64,000 bases of DNA from the NCBI RefSeq assembly GCF_004798935.1, contig NZ_RAHT01000009.1, forward strand, positions 88,098 to 152,097, in the 5' to 3' direction. Below the pieces are notes generated by a model that was given only the letters and a program-made list of their open reading frames with translations, searched no databases and was not told the DNA's origin. Shown here piece after piece: positions 18,349 to 27,848 of this stretch (position 1 is its first letter; each line of letters opens with the position of its first letter). Origin of the DNA: Ningiella ruwaisensis (lineage in GTDB: Bacteria; Pseudomonadota; Gammaproteobacteria; Enterobacterales; Alteromonadaceae). The position numbers and the translations under genes were made by a program.

Positions 18349-19962
18349 ATGTCATTTCCTCAACCTAAGGCTGTCGCACTAAAAGATGCGCTTGCTCATC
18401 ACGAAGATTACGATTTGAGCATTGTTGTTAGCGCTTCATTAAGTTCAAATCAATTTGAAGATCTGGAAGAGGCCTTGTTGGAAGCGCAGCGTACTGACCC
18501 AAGAATAGGTAAACGCCCCTCTTTGGTTTCCCACGCAAAAATGCCCGGCGGCAGATGTTTGCACGTTCCGATAGGTGAGCTTGCAAGAGACTACGATGAT
18601 GTTCGTCGTTTTTTTGATATGGGAAAAGCGATCGCTGAAGTACTGTCAGAAGTGGATGCGATTAATCCTTTACTAATACTTGACCAGACTGAATGGCCCA
18701 CGCATAAGGCAAATGCCTATCAATTTGCTTTAGAAAACGTTTACCTGGGTATTTGCCAACAGCTTTGGCAGCCCTTAGAGGCGAGGCAAAATAGCGGGGC
18801 TGAGGGTGCCTTTGATACAAACGTGCTTGAAACGGTTCATGCGATTGCGCTGGTGGGAATAGGTGAGAGACGCGCCACGCAATTGGCGGCACTGGAGTCG
18901 GGTAAACGCGTAGCAAGAGATTTATGTGGAACTGAGCCAGAGCGCATGGCACCTATCGGCTTTGCAAACTACTGTGAAACGGTGTTTAAAAACTCCCCGG
19001 TGCAACTTGACGTCATTAGCGACCTACACACCTTAAAAACGGACTATCCGTGCTTACATGCGGTTGCACGAGCTTCTTTAGCCGTTGAGCGTCATCATCC
19101 CCGAGTCATTACCTTGCGCTACGATTCTGGCAAAGTACATGGGGAACAAGACAGCGAGCTTGTTCAAACTCTGTTTTTAGCAGGAAAGGGCATCACCTAC
19201 GACACCGGAGGCGCTGACTTGAAGGTTAATGGTCATATGGCCGGAATGAGTCGTGATAAAGGAGGGGCGGCTGCGGTTGCTGGATTTATGAAAACTATAG
19301 CTCAGTTAAAACCAAAAGGGATTAAAGTTGTAGCAAGTATTGCAGCAGTTAGAAATTCCATTGGCGCTGACGCATATGTCCCTGATGAAATCATCACTTC
19401 ACATGCGGGTGTGCGAGTAAGAGTGGGCAATACCGATGCTGAGGGCAGAATGGTGCTAACCGATATTTTGTCTCATATGCGAGAGGAAGCACTCGGTTCA
19501 GCAAGTCCGCAGATATTTTCCATAGCTACTTTAACCGGGCATGCGGCAATCGCCTTTGGGCCTTACACGGCTTTGCTAGAAAATCAGGTGGCCATCAACC
19601 AGTCGGTGAGTGCAAATTTGATTGATGCAGGGGAGCGTTGGTCAGATCCTTGCGAGCAATCGCGAGTGCGGCGAGAAGATTATGATTTTATCAAGCCCAA
19701 AACAAAAGCTGATGATGTGCTGTCTTCAAACAACGCGCCTTCAGTTAGTACTGTGAGAGGACATCAATTCCCTATGGCGTTTCTCAGTATCGCATCGGGT
19801 CTGGATAAACATAACATTGATAGTGACAAGCCCTTGCCCTACACCCATGTGGATATCGCAGGCTCTGGCGTGGAAGGGCTCAATTGGCAACATGGTAAAC
19901 CAACCGCCGCGCCGGTGGCGGCTTTTTTTGCAACATACATACTGCCACAACTTGAAAAATAG
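18349..19962 (+). CDS. M17 leucyl aminopeptidase family protein
   Basis: Cytosolic two-metal aminopeptidase, 537 residues. The catalytic domain (about 250-530) contains GKGITYDTGGADLK with metal-binding Lys and Asp, and NTDAEGRMVLTD with the Asp/Glu ligands and the Arg. The N-terminal half is unlike E. coli PepA, and the layout resembles the NPEPL1-type branch of the family, so the exact peptide preference is open. AGGAG at 18340-18344 fixes ATG 18349 against the in-frame TTG at 18334. The roughly 290 bases upstream, shared with the divergent desaturase, hold nothing I can assign. Confidence 0.9.
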   Translation: MSFPQPKAVALKDALAHHEDYDLSIVVSASLSSNQFEDLEEALLEAQRTDPRIGKRPSLVSHAKMPGGRCLHVPIGELARDYDDVRRFFDMGKAIAEVLSEVDAINPLLILDQTEWPTHKANAYQFALENVYLGICQQLWQPLEARQNSGAEGAFDTNVLETVHAIALVGIGERRATQLAALESGKRVARDLCGTEPERMAPIGFANYCETVFKNSPVQLDVISDLHTLKTDYPCLHAVARASLAVERHHPRVITLRYDSGKVHGEQDSELVQTLFLAGKGITYDTGGADLKVNGHMAGMSRDKGGAAAVAGFMKTIAQLKPKGIKVVASIAAVRNSIGADAYVPDEIITSHAGVRVRVGNTDAEGRMVLTDILSHMREEALGSASPQIFSIATLTGHAAIAFGPYTALLENQVAINQSVSANLIDAGERWSDPCEQSRVRREDYDFIKPKTKADDVLSSNNAPSVSTVRGHQFPMAFLSIASGLDKHNIDSDKPLPYTHVDIAGSGVEGLNWQHGKPTAAPVAAFFATYILPQLEK

Positions 19963-20004
19963 GAGCTTGTTGAACTACAAGCGATTTACAAGAGGAGGCT
20001 AAAG

Positions 20005-20244
20005 ATGAAAGTCATACCAGGTATTTACAAGCATTTTAAAGGCGGATTATACAAAGTAATTGATACGGTCACGCATTCTGAAACCGAACAGACACTTGTG
20101 CTGTATAAACCACTTTATGATCGGACAAGCGACAAAGCAAACGATGATCAAGGTTTATGGGTTCGGCCCATTGCGATGTTCAAAGAAACGGTTGAACATG
20201 AGGGTCATAAGGTCCCGCGATTTGTGCGCGTTAGTGCAAGTTAA
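20005..20244 (+). CDS. DUF1653 domain protein
   Basis: 79-residue protein made almost entirely of a DUF1653 domain: GIYKHFKGGLYKVI near the start, VLYKPLYD in the middle, and LWVRPIAMFKETV toward the end. The family is small, widespread and of unknown role, with an SH3-like beta appearance. AGGAGG at about 19991-19996 precedes the ATG. It lies 42 bases after the aminopeptidase and 38 before the hydrolase gene, probably in one transcript. Confidence 0.85.
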   Translation: MKVIPGIYKHFKGGLYKVIDTVTHSETEQTLVLYKPLYDRTSDKANDDQGLWVRPIAMFKETVEHEGHKVPRFVRVSAS

Positions 20245-20282
20245 GCCCATTGAAAATAATACTAAGCAAAAATGGAACAAAT

Positions 20283-21146
20283 ATGAAAAAACACATTTTA
20301 GGTTTGGCACTTGCCATGATTGCAGCTAGCACTGCAACAAGTGCTATCGGCCAGGACGACAGATTTGCCGATGTTGAAATAAGCAGCACGCATTTAGGCG
20401 GCTCTGTTCATATGCTAGTTGGCGCAGGCGGTAATATTGGTGTCTCAGCAGGTGAGGATGGCATTTTGATGATTGACGATCAATACGCTCCCCTAGCGGA
20501 GAAAATTACCGCTGCTATTAGTGACTTAAGCGATGCGCCTAAACGGTTTGTGGTGAATACGCATTATCATGGCGATCACACCGGCTCAAATGCGTTTTTT
20601 GCTGAAAATAAAGGCGTTACCATTTTTGCTCACGAAAATGTGCGCATACGCCTAGCTTCTGGTGAGGATGTTAATCCAGCCATGCTGCCAGTCGTGACGT
20701 ATCAAGACGGCATCAAGTTTCACTTAAATGGTGAAACGATCCATGTATTTCATTTAGCTGATGGGCATACTGATGGCGACAGTGCCATTTGGTTTGAGCA
20801 ACCTGACGTATTACATACGGGAGATCTATTTTTTAAGGATATGTTCCCTTATATTGATTTGGGGGCCGGTGGCTCGGTAACGGGTTACATACAGTCAGTA
20901 GAAACCTTGCTTGGCAAAATTGATGACGATACAAAAGTCATTCCGGGTCATGGTACTTTAGCGAACAAAGATGACCTACAGCGCTTTGTTAATATGATCA
21001 AAGAAACTCACGCTTTCGTGCAGTCCAAAAAAGCGGAAGGTTTGAGTGAGCAAGCGGTTTTGGATGCGGGCCTGCCAGAAAAATGGGATAGTTGGGCGTG
21101 GCGGTTTATTAATGAAGAGAGATGGATAAAAACACTTTATCAATAA
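20283..21146 (+). CDS. Secreted metallo-beta-lactamase-fold hydrolase
   Basis: 287 residues with a cleavable signal peptide (about 1-23, ending SAIGQ) and an MBL fold. Zinc ligands are visible: HYHGDHTG (HxHxDH), the later His in LADGHTDGDS, and GHGTL near the C-terminus. This belongs to the broad periplasmic hydrolase group near subclass B3 and quinoprotein-relay proteins; the substrate is unknown and antibiotic resistance should not be assumed. ATG 20283 begins a typical signal peptide (MKKHILGLAL), so the longer frame from 20250 is rejected. Convergent with the amidohydrolase gene. Confidence 0.88.
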   Translation: MKKHILGLALAMIAASTATSAIGQDDRFADVEISSTHLGGSVHMLVGAGGNIGVSAGEDGILMIDDQYAPLAEKITAAISDLSDAPKRFVVNTHYHGDHTGSNAFFAENKGVTIFAHENVRIRLASGEDVNPAMLPVVTYQDGIKFHLNGETIHVFHLADGHTDGDSAIWFEQPDVLHTGDLFFKDMFPYIDLGAGGSVTGYIQSVETLLGKIDDDTKVIPGHGTLANKDDLQRFVNMIKETHAFVQSKKAEGLSEQAVLDAGLPEKWDSWAWRFINEERWIKTLYQ

Positions 21147-21174
21147 ACCAGATAATAAAATGGTGTTGATGCTA

Positions 21175-21195
21175 AAGCACACGTTTAGTGTGCTT
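21175..21195. terminator. Hairpin between convergent hydrolase genes
   Basis: AAGCACAC at 21175-21182 pairs with GTGTGCTT at 21188-21195 around a 5-base loop. The stop codon of the minus-strand amidohydrolase (21185-21187) lies in that loop. No real T-run follows on either side, so termination strength is uncertain. Confidence 0.5.
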
Positions 21196-22930
21196 CATCC
21201 TGATACATCATGTTACCGTTTACCCATGTCTGTATGACTTTGGTATCTCGGATTTCTTTAGGTTCGATTGCGAATATATCGCGATCAATCACTATAAAAT
21301 CCGCTTTTTTCCCTGGCTCTAAGGAGCCAATTAGATTTTCCTGAAAGCCAGCGTAAGCAGCATCAATGGTGAATCCTCTGAATGCTTCAATCACAGAAAC
21401 GGATTCTTCAGGTATCCAACCTTCTTCGGGCTCATTGTCTGCATTCTGACGCGTCACTGCTGCATGAAGCCCGTGAAATGGATTTGCCAGTTCAACCGGA
21501 AAGTCACTGCCAAAGGCAATGGGTGAACCTTGTTCCAGAAAGGTTTTCCATGCGTATGCGCCTTTAAGGCGTGTTTTGCCAATTCTATCTTCAGCCATGT
21601 TCATATCGCTTGTTGCATGTGTTGGCTGCATTGAAGGAATAACACCATATTCTTTAAACAAGGGAATATCTTCTACGGCAACCACTTGGGCATGTTCGAT
21701 ACGATGACGTTCCTTGTTTTCAGGAAAATTCTTGAAACTGCGGGCAAATTGTTCAAGCGCGAGTCTATTGGCTCTATCGCCAATCGCATGAAAGTTTAGC
21801 TGAAAGTTTGCGCCAATTACGGTATTAAATAACATGGGTAAACGTTCTTCTGGGGTGACGAGCAAGCCCATGTTGTCCGGATCATCCGAATAGGGAGCCA
21901 GTAATGCTGCTCCTCGACTGCCCAGGGCTCCGTCTCCATAGGCTTTTACGCTCCTTATCGATAAAAAGCCGTTTTTATCAGCATAGTGACCATCTTGTAG
22001 CATAGATTCGATGTTTGGATCTGTAGCAGCTAGCATGGCATAAATCCGAAAACGTAAAGTCTCTTGCTCAGCTAAAGCGATAAATAGGTCTCTCACTGTC
22101 TCGCTAATTCCAGCGTCATGTGCACTTGTTATACCGAGCGAAAGTAAGTGGTCACTTGCAGCATTTAATTGTTGAAGAAGATTCTCTTTGCTTGCTTGAG
22201 GAACATGTTTAGCAACCAGGTAGCTAGCGTTGTCTATCAAAAGTCCAGTCGGTTCTCCATTTTCATCTTTGACGATTTCTCCTCCCGTTGGCGAGGGGGT
22301 GTTGCCAGTAATGCCGGCAATTTCGAGCGCTTTTGAATTCACCCAGTCTGCATGACCGTCTACACGGCTTAACATCACAGGCGTGTCGGGGAAAGCTTTA
22401 TCGAGACTGGCTTTAGACGGAAATTGTTTGTTCGGCCACAAAACCTGATTCCAACCCCGACCAATGATCCATTGATTTTCATTATTTTTTTCGGACGGTG
22501 GGCTTTCTGTGGTTGAAGATATGCCGCTTACATGCGCTTTAATTTTCGCCACAGCATCCTCTTCACTTGAGCTATCCCTTAAATCCACAAGAAGGAGGTT
22601 TTCACCTAAACCCAGTATATGACCGTGAGCATCAATTATCCCTGGTAGCATAACAGCATTTTTCATGTCTTTTTGCTGTGCCTTGTCGCCGACTTTCAAG
22701 TCGTGGCCTATGGCCTGGATGAGGTCATCTTTGATGAGCATTTGACTAAATTCAACAAGTTCACCTCTCTCATTTAAGGTATAGCCTTTTACATTGTTAA
22801 AGCGAATGCCTTCATCCCATGTATCAGACGTGGCACTGTTAGCGTGTCCAGCAATAGCTAGCATTGAAATGAAAAAAAAGGCTAAGAAGACTTTTCCCTT
22901 AAAATGAGAGAGTTTTGGACTTTTCTGCAT
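21185..22930 (-). CDS. Exported amidohydrolase, YtcJ-like
   Basis: 581-residue metal-dependent amidohydrolase of the Amidohydro_3/YtcJ type with a signal peptide (about 1-31, ending GHANS). Seen: the N-terminal metal-site HGHILGLGENL, WIIGRGWNQVLW, VDGHADWVNSKAL, NFHAIGDRANRLAL, RIEHAQ, and the C-terminal FGSDFPVELANPF with the catalytic Asp. The family hydrolyses amide or imide bonds and its substrates are mostly unknown. It is the last gene of a minus-strand run with the S9 peptidase and dehydratase, which suggests a role in using peptides or amino-acid derivatives. Confidence 0.9.
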   Translation of the reverse strand: MQKSPKLSHFKGKVFLAFFFISMLAIAGHANSATSDTWDEGIRFNNVKGYTLNERGELVEFSQMLIKDDLIQAIGHDLKVGDKAQQKDMKNAVMLPGIIDAHGHILGLGENLLLVDLRDSSSEEDAVAKIKAHVSGISSTTESPPSEKNNENQWIIGRGWNQVLWPNKQFPSKASLDKAFPDTPVMLSRVDGHADWVNSKALEIAGITGNTPSPTGGEIVKDENGEPTGLLIDNASYLVAKHVPQASKENLLQQLNAASDHLLSLGITSAHDAGISETVRDLFIALAEQETLRFRIYAMLAATDPNIESMLQDGHYADKNGFLSIRSVKAYGDGALGSRGAALLAPYSDDPDNMGLLVTPEERLPMLFNTVIGANFQLNFHAIGDRANRLALEQFARSFKNFPENKERHRIEHAQVVAVEDIPLFKEYGVIPSMQPTHATSDMNMAEDRIGKTRLKGAYAWKTFLEQGSPIAFGSDFPVELANPFHGLHAAVTRQNADNEPEEGWIPEESVSVIEAFRGFTIDAAYAGFQENLIGSLEPGKKADFIVIDRDIFAIEPKEIRDTKVIQTWVNGNMMYQDEAH

Positions 22931-22974
22931 GCGTATTTCCTATTTAGAATCAATTTTACTTAACGCTTAAACCA

Positions 22975-23985
22975 CTATTTAGCAAGCTCAAGCGAAGGTA
23001 CTGTGCTTAGATGGTCGCTTTGCCATATCGTATGCATAGACTGCTGAGATATGTTGCCACCAGAAATAATGACCATAACCCGTTGTTTTTCCGGTTGACC
23101 CCGATTCTTAGAGGCTGCCAACTCATTGACCACGGCCTGCATCGTCATCGCGCAGGTGGGTTCGATATGTAACTTGAGCAAATGCTGCAACCACTGTGTC
23201 CAATAAGCAATATCGGTTTCATTCACTTCATAAAACGCGTTTACTTGTTTGATAATCTCAAAGGTATGCTCACCTATTGAAGGCGTTGCCGCACCATCTG
23301 CTAACGTAGTTGGAGTACTTTTGAGAGAAACAATGCTACCTTGCCTTAGAGATTGGGCTGCATCGTTCGCCGCAAGCGGTTCAGCACCGATTACGCGCAG
23401 ATCCCGTTTACTCGCTCGCGCAGCAACAATGCTTCCGGATAAGAGTCCTCCGCCACCACAAGGCGTTGCCAACATATCAATATCCTCACACTGCTTTAGC
23501 GCCTCAAGCGCGGCGGTACCTTGCCCGGCAATAATATAGGGATGATTAAAAGGCGGGATCCATACGGTATCCTGTTCCTGAGAGGCTCGTTGTACAGCTT
23601 CATCGGCCATTACGCGAGTCTCAAAGGTGCTAAGCTTTGCCCCATAATATTGTGTAGCAGCAGCTTTTATAGGTGATATATTTGCAGCGCTGAAAATTTC
23701 TACCGGTACTTTAAATAAGCGCCCGGCATATGCAACTGCCTGAGCGTGATTTCCTGATGAATTGGCGACAATACGTTTAGGTAATTGCTTCTGCTTTTTT
23801 AACTGTGCCAAAAAATGGCATGCCCCACGCAGTTTAAAAGCGCCGGTGGTCTGCAAGCATTCAGCCTTAAAAAAGATTTCATGACCTAGCCACGAATTGA
23901 GTAGGCTAGAGCTCACAACCGGCGTCTGTTTAATAAATGGTCTAATTAAGCTTTGTGCTTGTTTAATGTCATCGATGGTGACCAT
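22975..23985 (-). CDS. Serine/threonine dehydratase (PLP fold type II)
   Basis: Pyridoxal-phosphate enzyme of 336 residues that deaminates threonine or serine to 2-oxoacid and ammonia, or racemises serine. The Schiff-base lysine is in TGAFKLRGA (near residue 52); NSSGNHAQAVAYAG and the phosphate-binding CGGGGLLSG follow. There is no C-terminal ACT domain, so it is not the feedback-inhibited biosynthetic IlvA; catabolic TdcB-like or serine-racemase-like enzymes fit better. It starts 5 bases after the S9 peptidase stop, so the two are co-transcribed, and it could process amino acids released by that peptidase. Confidence 0.88.
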   Translation of the reverse strand: MVTIDDIKQAQSLIRPFIKQTPVVSSSLLNSWLGHEIFFKAECLQTTGAFKLRGACHFLAQLKKQKQLPKRIVANSSGNHAQAVAYAGRLFKVPVEIFSAANISPIKAAATQYYGAKLSTFETRVMADEAVQRASQEQDTVWIPPFNHPYIIAGQGTAALEALKQCEDIDMLATPCGGGGLLSGSIVAARASKRDLRVIGAEPLAANDAAQSLRQGSIVSLKSTPTTLADGAATPSIGEHTFEIIKQVNAFYEVNETDIAYWTQWLQHLLKLHIEPTCAMTMQAVVNELAASKNRGQPEKQRVMVIISGGNISQQSMHTIWQSDHLSTVPSLELAK

Positions 23986-23990
23986 AAGTT

Positions 23991-26417
23991 TCAGTTATCC
24001 AGGTGGGTATCGAAAAAGTTAGTAATAGTATGATACAAATGAATGCCGGTATTTGTTCCTCTGATGCTATGTTTTTTGCCTGGATAGTCCATGGTATGAA
24101 AGGGAATCGCTAAATCTTGCAAGTGTTTATACAGTTTGGTGGAATGTGTAAACAGCACGTTATCATCAGCCATGCCGTGGTAGATAAGCAAGTCCCCCTT
24201 AAGGTTTTTAGCATAGGGAAAGACACTGGAAGCCGTATAGGCATCGTCCACCTCACGAGGGTCGCCCATGTATCGCTCTGTATAGTGCGTATCATACAAA
24301 CGCCAGTCAGTTACCGGTGCGCCTGCAACGCCAGCCGCAAAATAATCAGGCGCTTTAAACATAGCCATTAATGCCATATAGCCCCCGTATGAATGCCCGT
24401 AAACACCAATATTATTTGCATCTACATATTCAAGGCTATGCAAAAACTCAACACCCGCTACCTGATCGTCCACTTCTACAAAACCCATTTTCTGATACAA
24501 GTGGTCTTCGAACGCTTTTCCGCGATAATTAGAGCCACGATTATTAAGGGTAAAGACAACGTAGCCTTTGTTGACCCAGTGTTGCATTAATAAGCCGCGT
24601 TTGCCTGCCCACTGATTTGTCACCATTTGAGCGAGAGGCCCACCATATAGGTAAACAATCGCTGGACGTTTGTCAGATTTTTGTTCCGAACCTTGATCAG
24701 TGCGCTGGCGTGGAGTATATAAGCGATAGTACAAATCTGTTCCGTCTTGCGCTTTGATAGTTCCAAATGAAGGCTTTATCCATGCCTGCATATAGGGTTT
24801 AAGCGGATGGTCATCGTTCACTTCGTTCTGTTCAAGCCACTCCAGCATTTCGCCTTCCTTGTTGTAAATAGCAACTTGTGGTGGTGTGTTTATATTGGAG
24901 CGTTTATTAACAAAAATACTTGCGTCATCGCTAAAGCTGGCGTCGTGATAAAAACCAGCTTCACTTAAGCGCTTGATTGATATTTTTGTTGCGCTTTTTG
25001 CCGATTGACGGGCCGTCTCGACATTAAGAGCATAAATATGCTTTTCAAGCGGGGTGTCTAGCCTGCCTTCGAAAAAGAGCATTTGAGAAGCTTGATGAAA
25101 GCCTCTGATCCTATCAACGACCCAACTGCCTTCAGTCAGTTGAGTAATTATCTCACCAGAAGCATCATGCAAATAAAGATGTTTATATCCGTCTTTCTCT
25201 GATGCCCAAATGAATTGTCCATTTTCTAAAAACAGCAGGTCATCGTGCAAGTTTAACCAGGTTGGGCTTGACTCATTGATTAGCACGGTAGTTTGTTCAT
25301 TTGCAAGACTGTAGTTCATCAGGGTAAGTTGTTGCTGATTACGCGACTGCACTTGATAAGTCAAATTTGAGGGATTTTTCCATTTCACCCGCGCCAGGTA
25401 GATATCAGCGTTTTCACCTAATTCAATCCAGCTTGTGTCGCCCACAGTCAATTGTTGATTTGTCTTCTCAATCTGTTTTAAACCAAGCTCGATGTTGACG
25501 TTATTCGTTCCGGCTTTAGGGTATTTTTGCTCTATCATTTTTATGGAGTCAGCGTAAATTTCCGAACGCGTAATCGTTAAGACCGACGATTCATCAACTT
25601 TGGTAAATGCAATATGCTGTTCATCGGGAGACCACCAATACCCAGTCATTCGGGACATTTCTTCCTGAGCGACAAACTCAGCCATTCCCATTTTAATATC
25701 ACCACCGCCTTGGCTTGTGATGGCGATTTCTTGCTTGGTTTCTATATCCATTGCATATAAATTTTGCTCGCGAATAAAAGAAATATAGTTGCCTTTAGGA
25801 GAAAATTTAATATCAGTTTCAAATTCAGGCGTGTCTACCAGTTTTATTGCCTGTTGTTGGCCTAACTGAAAATAGTAAACATCTCCTGCAAGCGGAAATA
25901 AAAGCGAATTGCCATCACTTGACCATTGATAATCAATAATGCCACTGCCATATACACGCATACGTTCCCTACGGGCTTTTTCCTCATCAGATAGTGCTTC
26001 TTCGCCAGTGTGAAGATCATCAGAATCAAATAGCAGTTGTGTTTTCCCGCTGGCGATGTGGTATTCCCATAAATCATAGCGATTCTGATCACTTTCTTTG
26101 CCACGGGTAAACGTCACCCTTTTTCCATCAGGACTGAGCTTTATATTCTTTGGTGAATGCCCCGACAATGCTGGAGATTGCATTATTCTCTTGATACTCA
26201 ATGCTGCGTTTTGAGCTGTTTCGGCCTTAGCCTGGTCATCGTTTGCGCTTGCAGGATTTGCGATTAATAATAAACAGACGAGCAATGAGCCGGTCAAAAT
26301 AAAAGTGAAATTGCGCTTTCTTCGCAAACCTAACGTATTGTTACAAACACTGGAAGGAGCTTGAATGTGATTAATTGAGGTATGTGTGATAGCTAATAGA
26401 TTAAAAGAGTGATTCAT
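23991..26417 (-). CDS. S9 family peptidase, dipeptidyl peptidase IV-like
   Basis: Secreted serine peptidase of about 808 residues from the ATG at 26417. A membrane or signal segment (about 32-57, ending PASAN) is followed by a beta-propeller DPPIV N-domain and an alpha/beta-hydrolase domain. The nucleophile is in GHSYGGYMAL, the Asp in MADDNVLF, and the His in GKKHSI. EFVAQEEMSRMTG carries the paired glutamates that bind the substrate amino group in DPP-IV, implying release of N-terminal dipeptides, often X-Pro. The frame extends to a TTG at 26480, but nothing supports it. The start is uncertain. First gene of a three-gene operon. Confidence 0.9.
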   Translation of the reverse strand: MNHSFNLLAITHTSINHIQAPSSVCNNTLGLRRKRNFTFILTGSLLVCLLLIANPASANDDQAKAETAQNAALSIKRIMQSPALSGHSPKNIKLSPDGKRVTFTRGKESDQNRYDLWEYHIASGKTQLLFDSDDLHTGEEALSDEEKARRERMRVYGSGIIDYQWSSDGNSLLFPLAGDVYYFQLGQQQAIKLVDTPEFETDIKFSPKGNYISFIREQNLYAMDIETKQEIAITSQGGGDIKMGMAEFVAQEEMSRMTGYWWSPDEQHIAFTKVDESSVLTITRSEIYADSIKMIEQKYPKAGTNNVNIELGLKQIEKTNQQLTVGDTSWIELGENADIYLARVKWKNPSNLTYQVQSRNQQQLTLMNYSLANEQTTVLINESSPTWLNLHDDLLFLENGQFIWASEKDGYKHLYLHDASGEIITQLTEGSWVVDRIRGFHQASQMLFFEGRLDTPLEKHIYALNVETARQSAKSATKISIKRLSEAGFYHDASFSDDASIFVNKRSNINTPPQVAIYNKEGEMLEWLEQNEVNDDHPLKPYMQAWIKPSFGTIKAQDGTDLYYRLYTPRQRTDQGSEQKSDKRPAIVYLYGGPLAQMVTNQWAGKRGLLMQHWVNKGYVVFTLNNRGSNYRGKAFEDHLYQKMGFVEVDDQVAGVEFLHSLEYVDANNIGVYGHSYGGYMALMAMFKAPDYFAAGVAGAPVTDWRLYDTHYTERYMGDPREVDDAYTASSVFPYAKNLKGDLLIYHGMADDNVLFTHSTKLYKHLQDLAIPFHTMDYPGKKHSIRGTNTGIHLYHTITNFFDTHLDN

Positions 26418-26637
26418 AGAGATATGCTTATTCTTATAATTAAACCAAAATATGAGGAGCAGAGTTGTTTTAAGCTCCAAGCAGAAAAAGAAACTGTCCT
26501 CAAGAATTGAAACGAATATAAAAATTAAAAGTTGCGACAGAATTTCTTATTCCGAATTGAGATTATCACAGAATTTTAAATCCAGGGCGGTTTTTACTGG
26601 TAAAACCTAAATCTTGGTCAAGAGAACAAATAATCAA

Positions 26638-27267
26638 ATGACAAAACAATACACAGCAATTGTATTAGGGGCAACAGGCTTGGTAGGAAAGGCCTTAGTC
26701 AATCAACTGTGTCAAGATGACCGGTATGAGCGCATCACTTGTCTTGTGAGAGCGCCATTGTCAAAAGCGGATTATCACGACCCTTTAAATAAGCTCCATC
26801 CTTTGGTTATCAATTTTGATGAGCTTCAGGACTACCAGGGATATTTTTCTGTCGATCATGTTTATTGTTGTTTAGGGACGACGATAAAAAAGGCGGGTAG
26901 CCGAAAAGCGTTCAGGCGAGTGGACTTTGAATTTGTGCACGTATCAGCGCAACTGGCTCGTGCGCAGCGCGCGAAAAGCTTTGTGTGGATTTCATCGTTA
27001 GGGGCAAACGCAAAAAGTAAAAACTTTTATTTACGAGTGAAAGGCGAAGTAGAAAACGCCATACTCACCATGCCCCAACTTAATAATGCCGCCGCAGTAA
27101 GACCACCGTTACTAGACGGCAAACGCAAAGAAACAAGACGAGGGGAGTCTATAGCCTTAAAAATCCTTCGATTTTTATCCCCCGTTATGAAGGGAGCTCT
27201 GGCGAAATATATTCCGGTTCCTCCTCATCAAGTTGCCAATCAAATGATCGGTTTGCAAGTTTTTTAA
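26638..27267 (+). CDS. NAD(P)-binding reductase-like protein, HTATIP2/YwnB type
   Basis: 209-residue Rossmann-fold protein. The dinucleotide motif GATGLVGKALV is at about 10-20; HVYCCLGTTIKKAGS, FVWISSLGA and the lysine in FYLRVKGEVE follow the atypical-SDR pattern of human HTATIP2/TIP30 relatives. The enzymatic substrate is unknown for bacterial members. ATG 26638 places the nucleotide motif at the usual distance from the start; a TTG 24 bases upstream in frame is less likely. Stands alone between the S9 peptidase (divergent) and a small hypothetical gene. Confidence 0.8.
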   Translation: MTKQYTAIVLGATGLVGKALVNQLCQDDRYERITCLVRAPLSKADYHDPLNKLHPLVINFDELQDYQGYFSVDHVYCCLGTTIKKAGSRKAFRRVDFEFVHVSAQLARAQRAKSFVWISSLGANAKSKNFYLRVKGEVENAILTMPQLNNAAAVRPPLLDGKRKETRRGESIALKILRFLSPVMKGALAKYIPVPPHQVANQMIGLQVF

Positions 27268-27400
27268 ATATTTGACTGTTATTTTACCTTGAGCACTGTA
27301 AGCTAGAAATTAAGCACAAAAGCCCGATTTATCTCTAAAGCAAACCGCAAAAAATGCGGATACAGTAACTATAGATTCCCACAACTGCTAGGTACTGAAT

Positions 27401-27766
27401 ATGAAAGATATGATCCCAGCTTCAACCCGTGCATTATTCAACCGCGTGAAAGTGGAAAAGTTTTGGTGGGACGGTGTGCAAGTGAATATCCCATTTCACT
27501 GTGTTTATGCTGTCATTCCTAATCCCGTTGCTGATCATTACTCAGTGATCAACGGATTTAATGTGCCCATATTAGCGCTTGGTAACTATCATGTTCCCAT
27601 ATGGGATCCTATGCACAAAGAATTAAAAAGTATGCCCAAATTTGCAGTGGTCCTCACGCATCAAGAAGGTGAAAAGTTCGGTCTTTATGCCTACCCTGCG
27701 GATTGCATGGACGAATCGTACAGCATTTCTTATGACGAGTGGTTTGCGAGACAAAAAATTTCCTAA
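27401..27766 (+). CDS. Conserved hypothetical, possible single CheW-like domain
   Basis: 121 residues, no signal peptide and no membrane segment. I do not recognise it by name. The order of short beta-like stretches (VYAVIP, then INGFNVPILALGNYHVPIWD, then FAVVLTHQEGEKFGLYAYPAD) resembles the CheW/CheA-adaptor fold, where a 'G...VPI.D' segment is followed by a strand and 'GL...D'. That is a pattern impression, not a match. Upstream TAAA at 27336 and GCGGATAC at 27356-27363 loosely resemble a sigma-28 promoter, but the -10 half also forms a small hairpin. A role in signalling is a guess. Confidence 0.55.
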   Translation: MKDMIPASTRALFNRVKVEKFWWDGVQVNIPFHCVYAVIPNPVADHYSVINGFNVPILALGNYHVPIWDPMHKELKSMPKFAVVLTHQEGEKFGLYAYPADCMDESYSISYDEWFARQKIS

Positions 27767-27848
27767 ACTGTTTGTTGGTAATATGGCTGGCAATTAAGGC
27801 TGAAAACCGCATAATACGCATCCTTTTAACGAAAGAGGGTGTGTATTC

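Noticed and set aside
20283..21146. Reading the MBL-fold protein as a true beta-lactamase
   Set aside because: The zinc motif is shared by many hydrolases, and nothing in the sequence or context points to antibiotic substrates.
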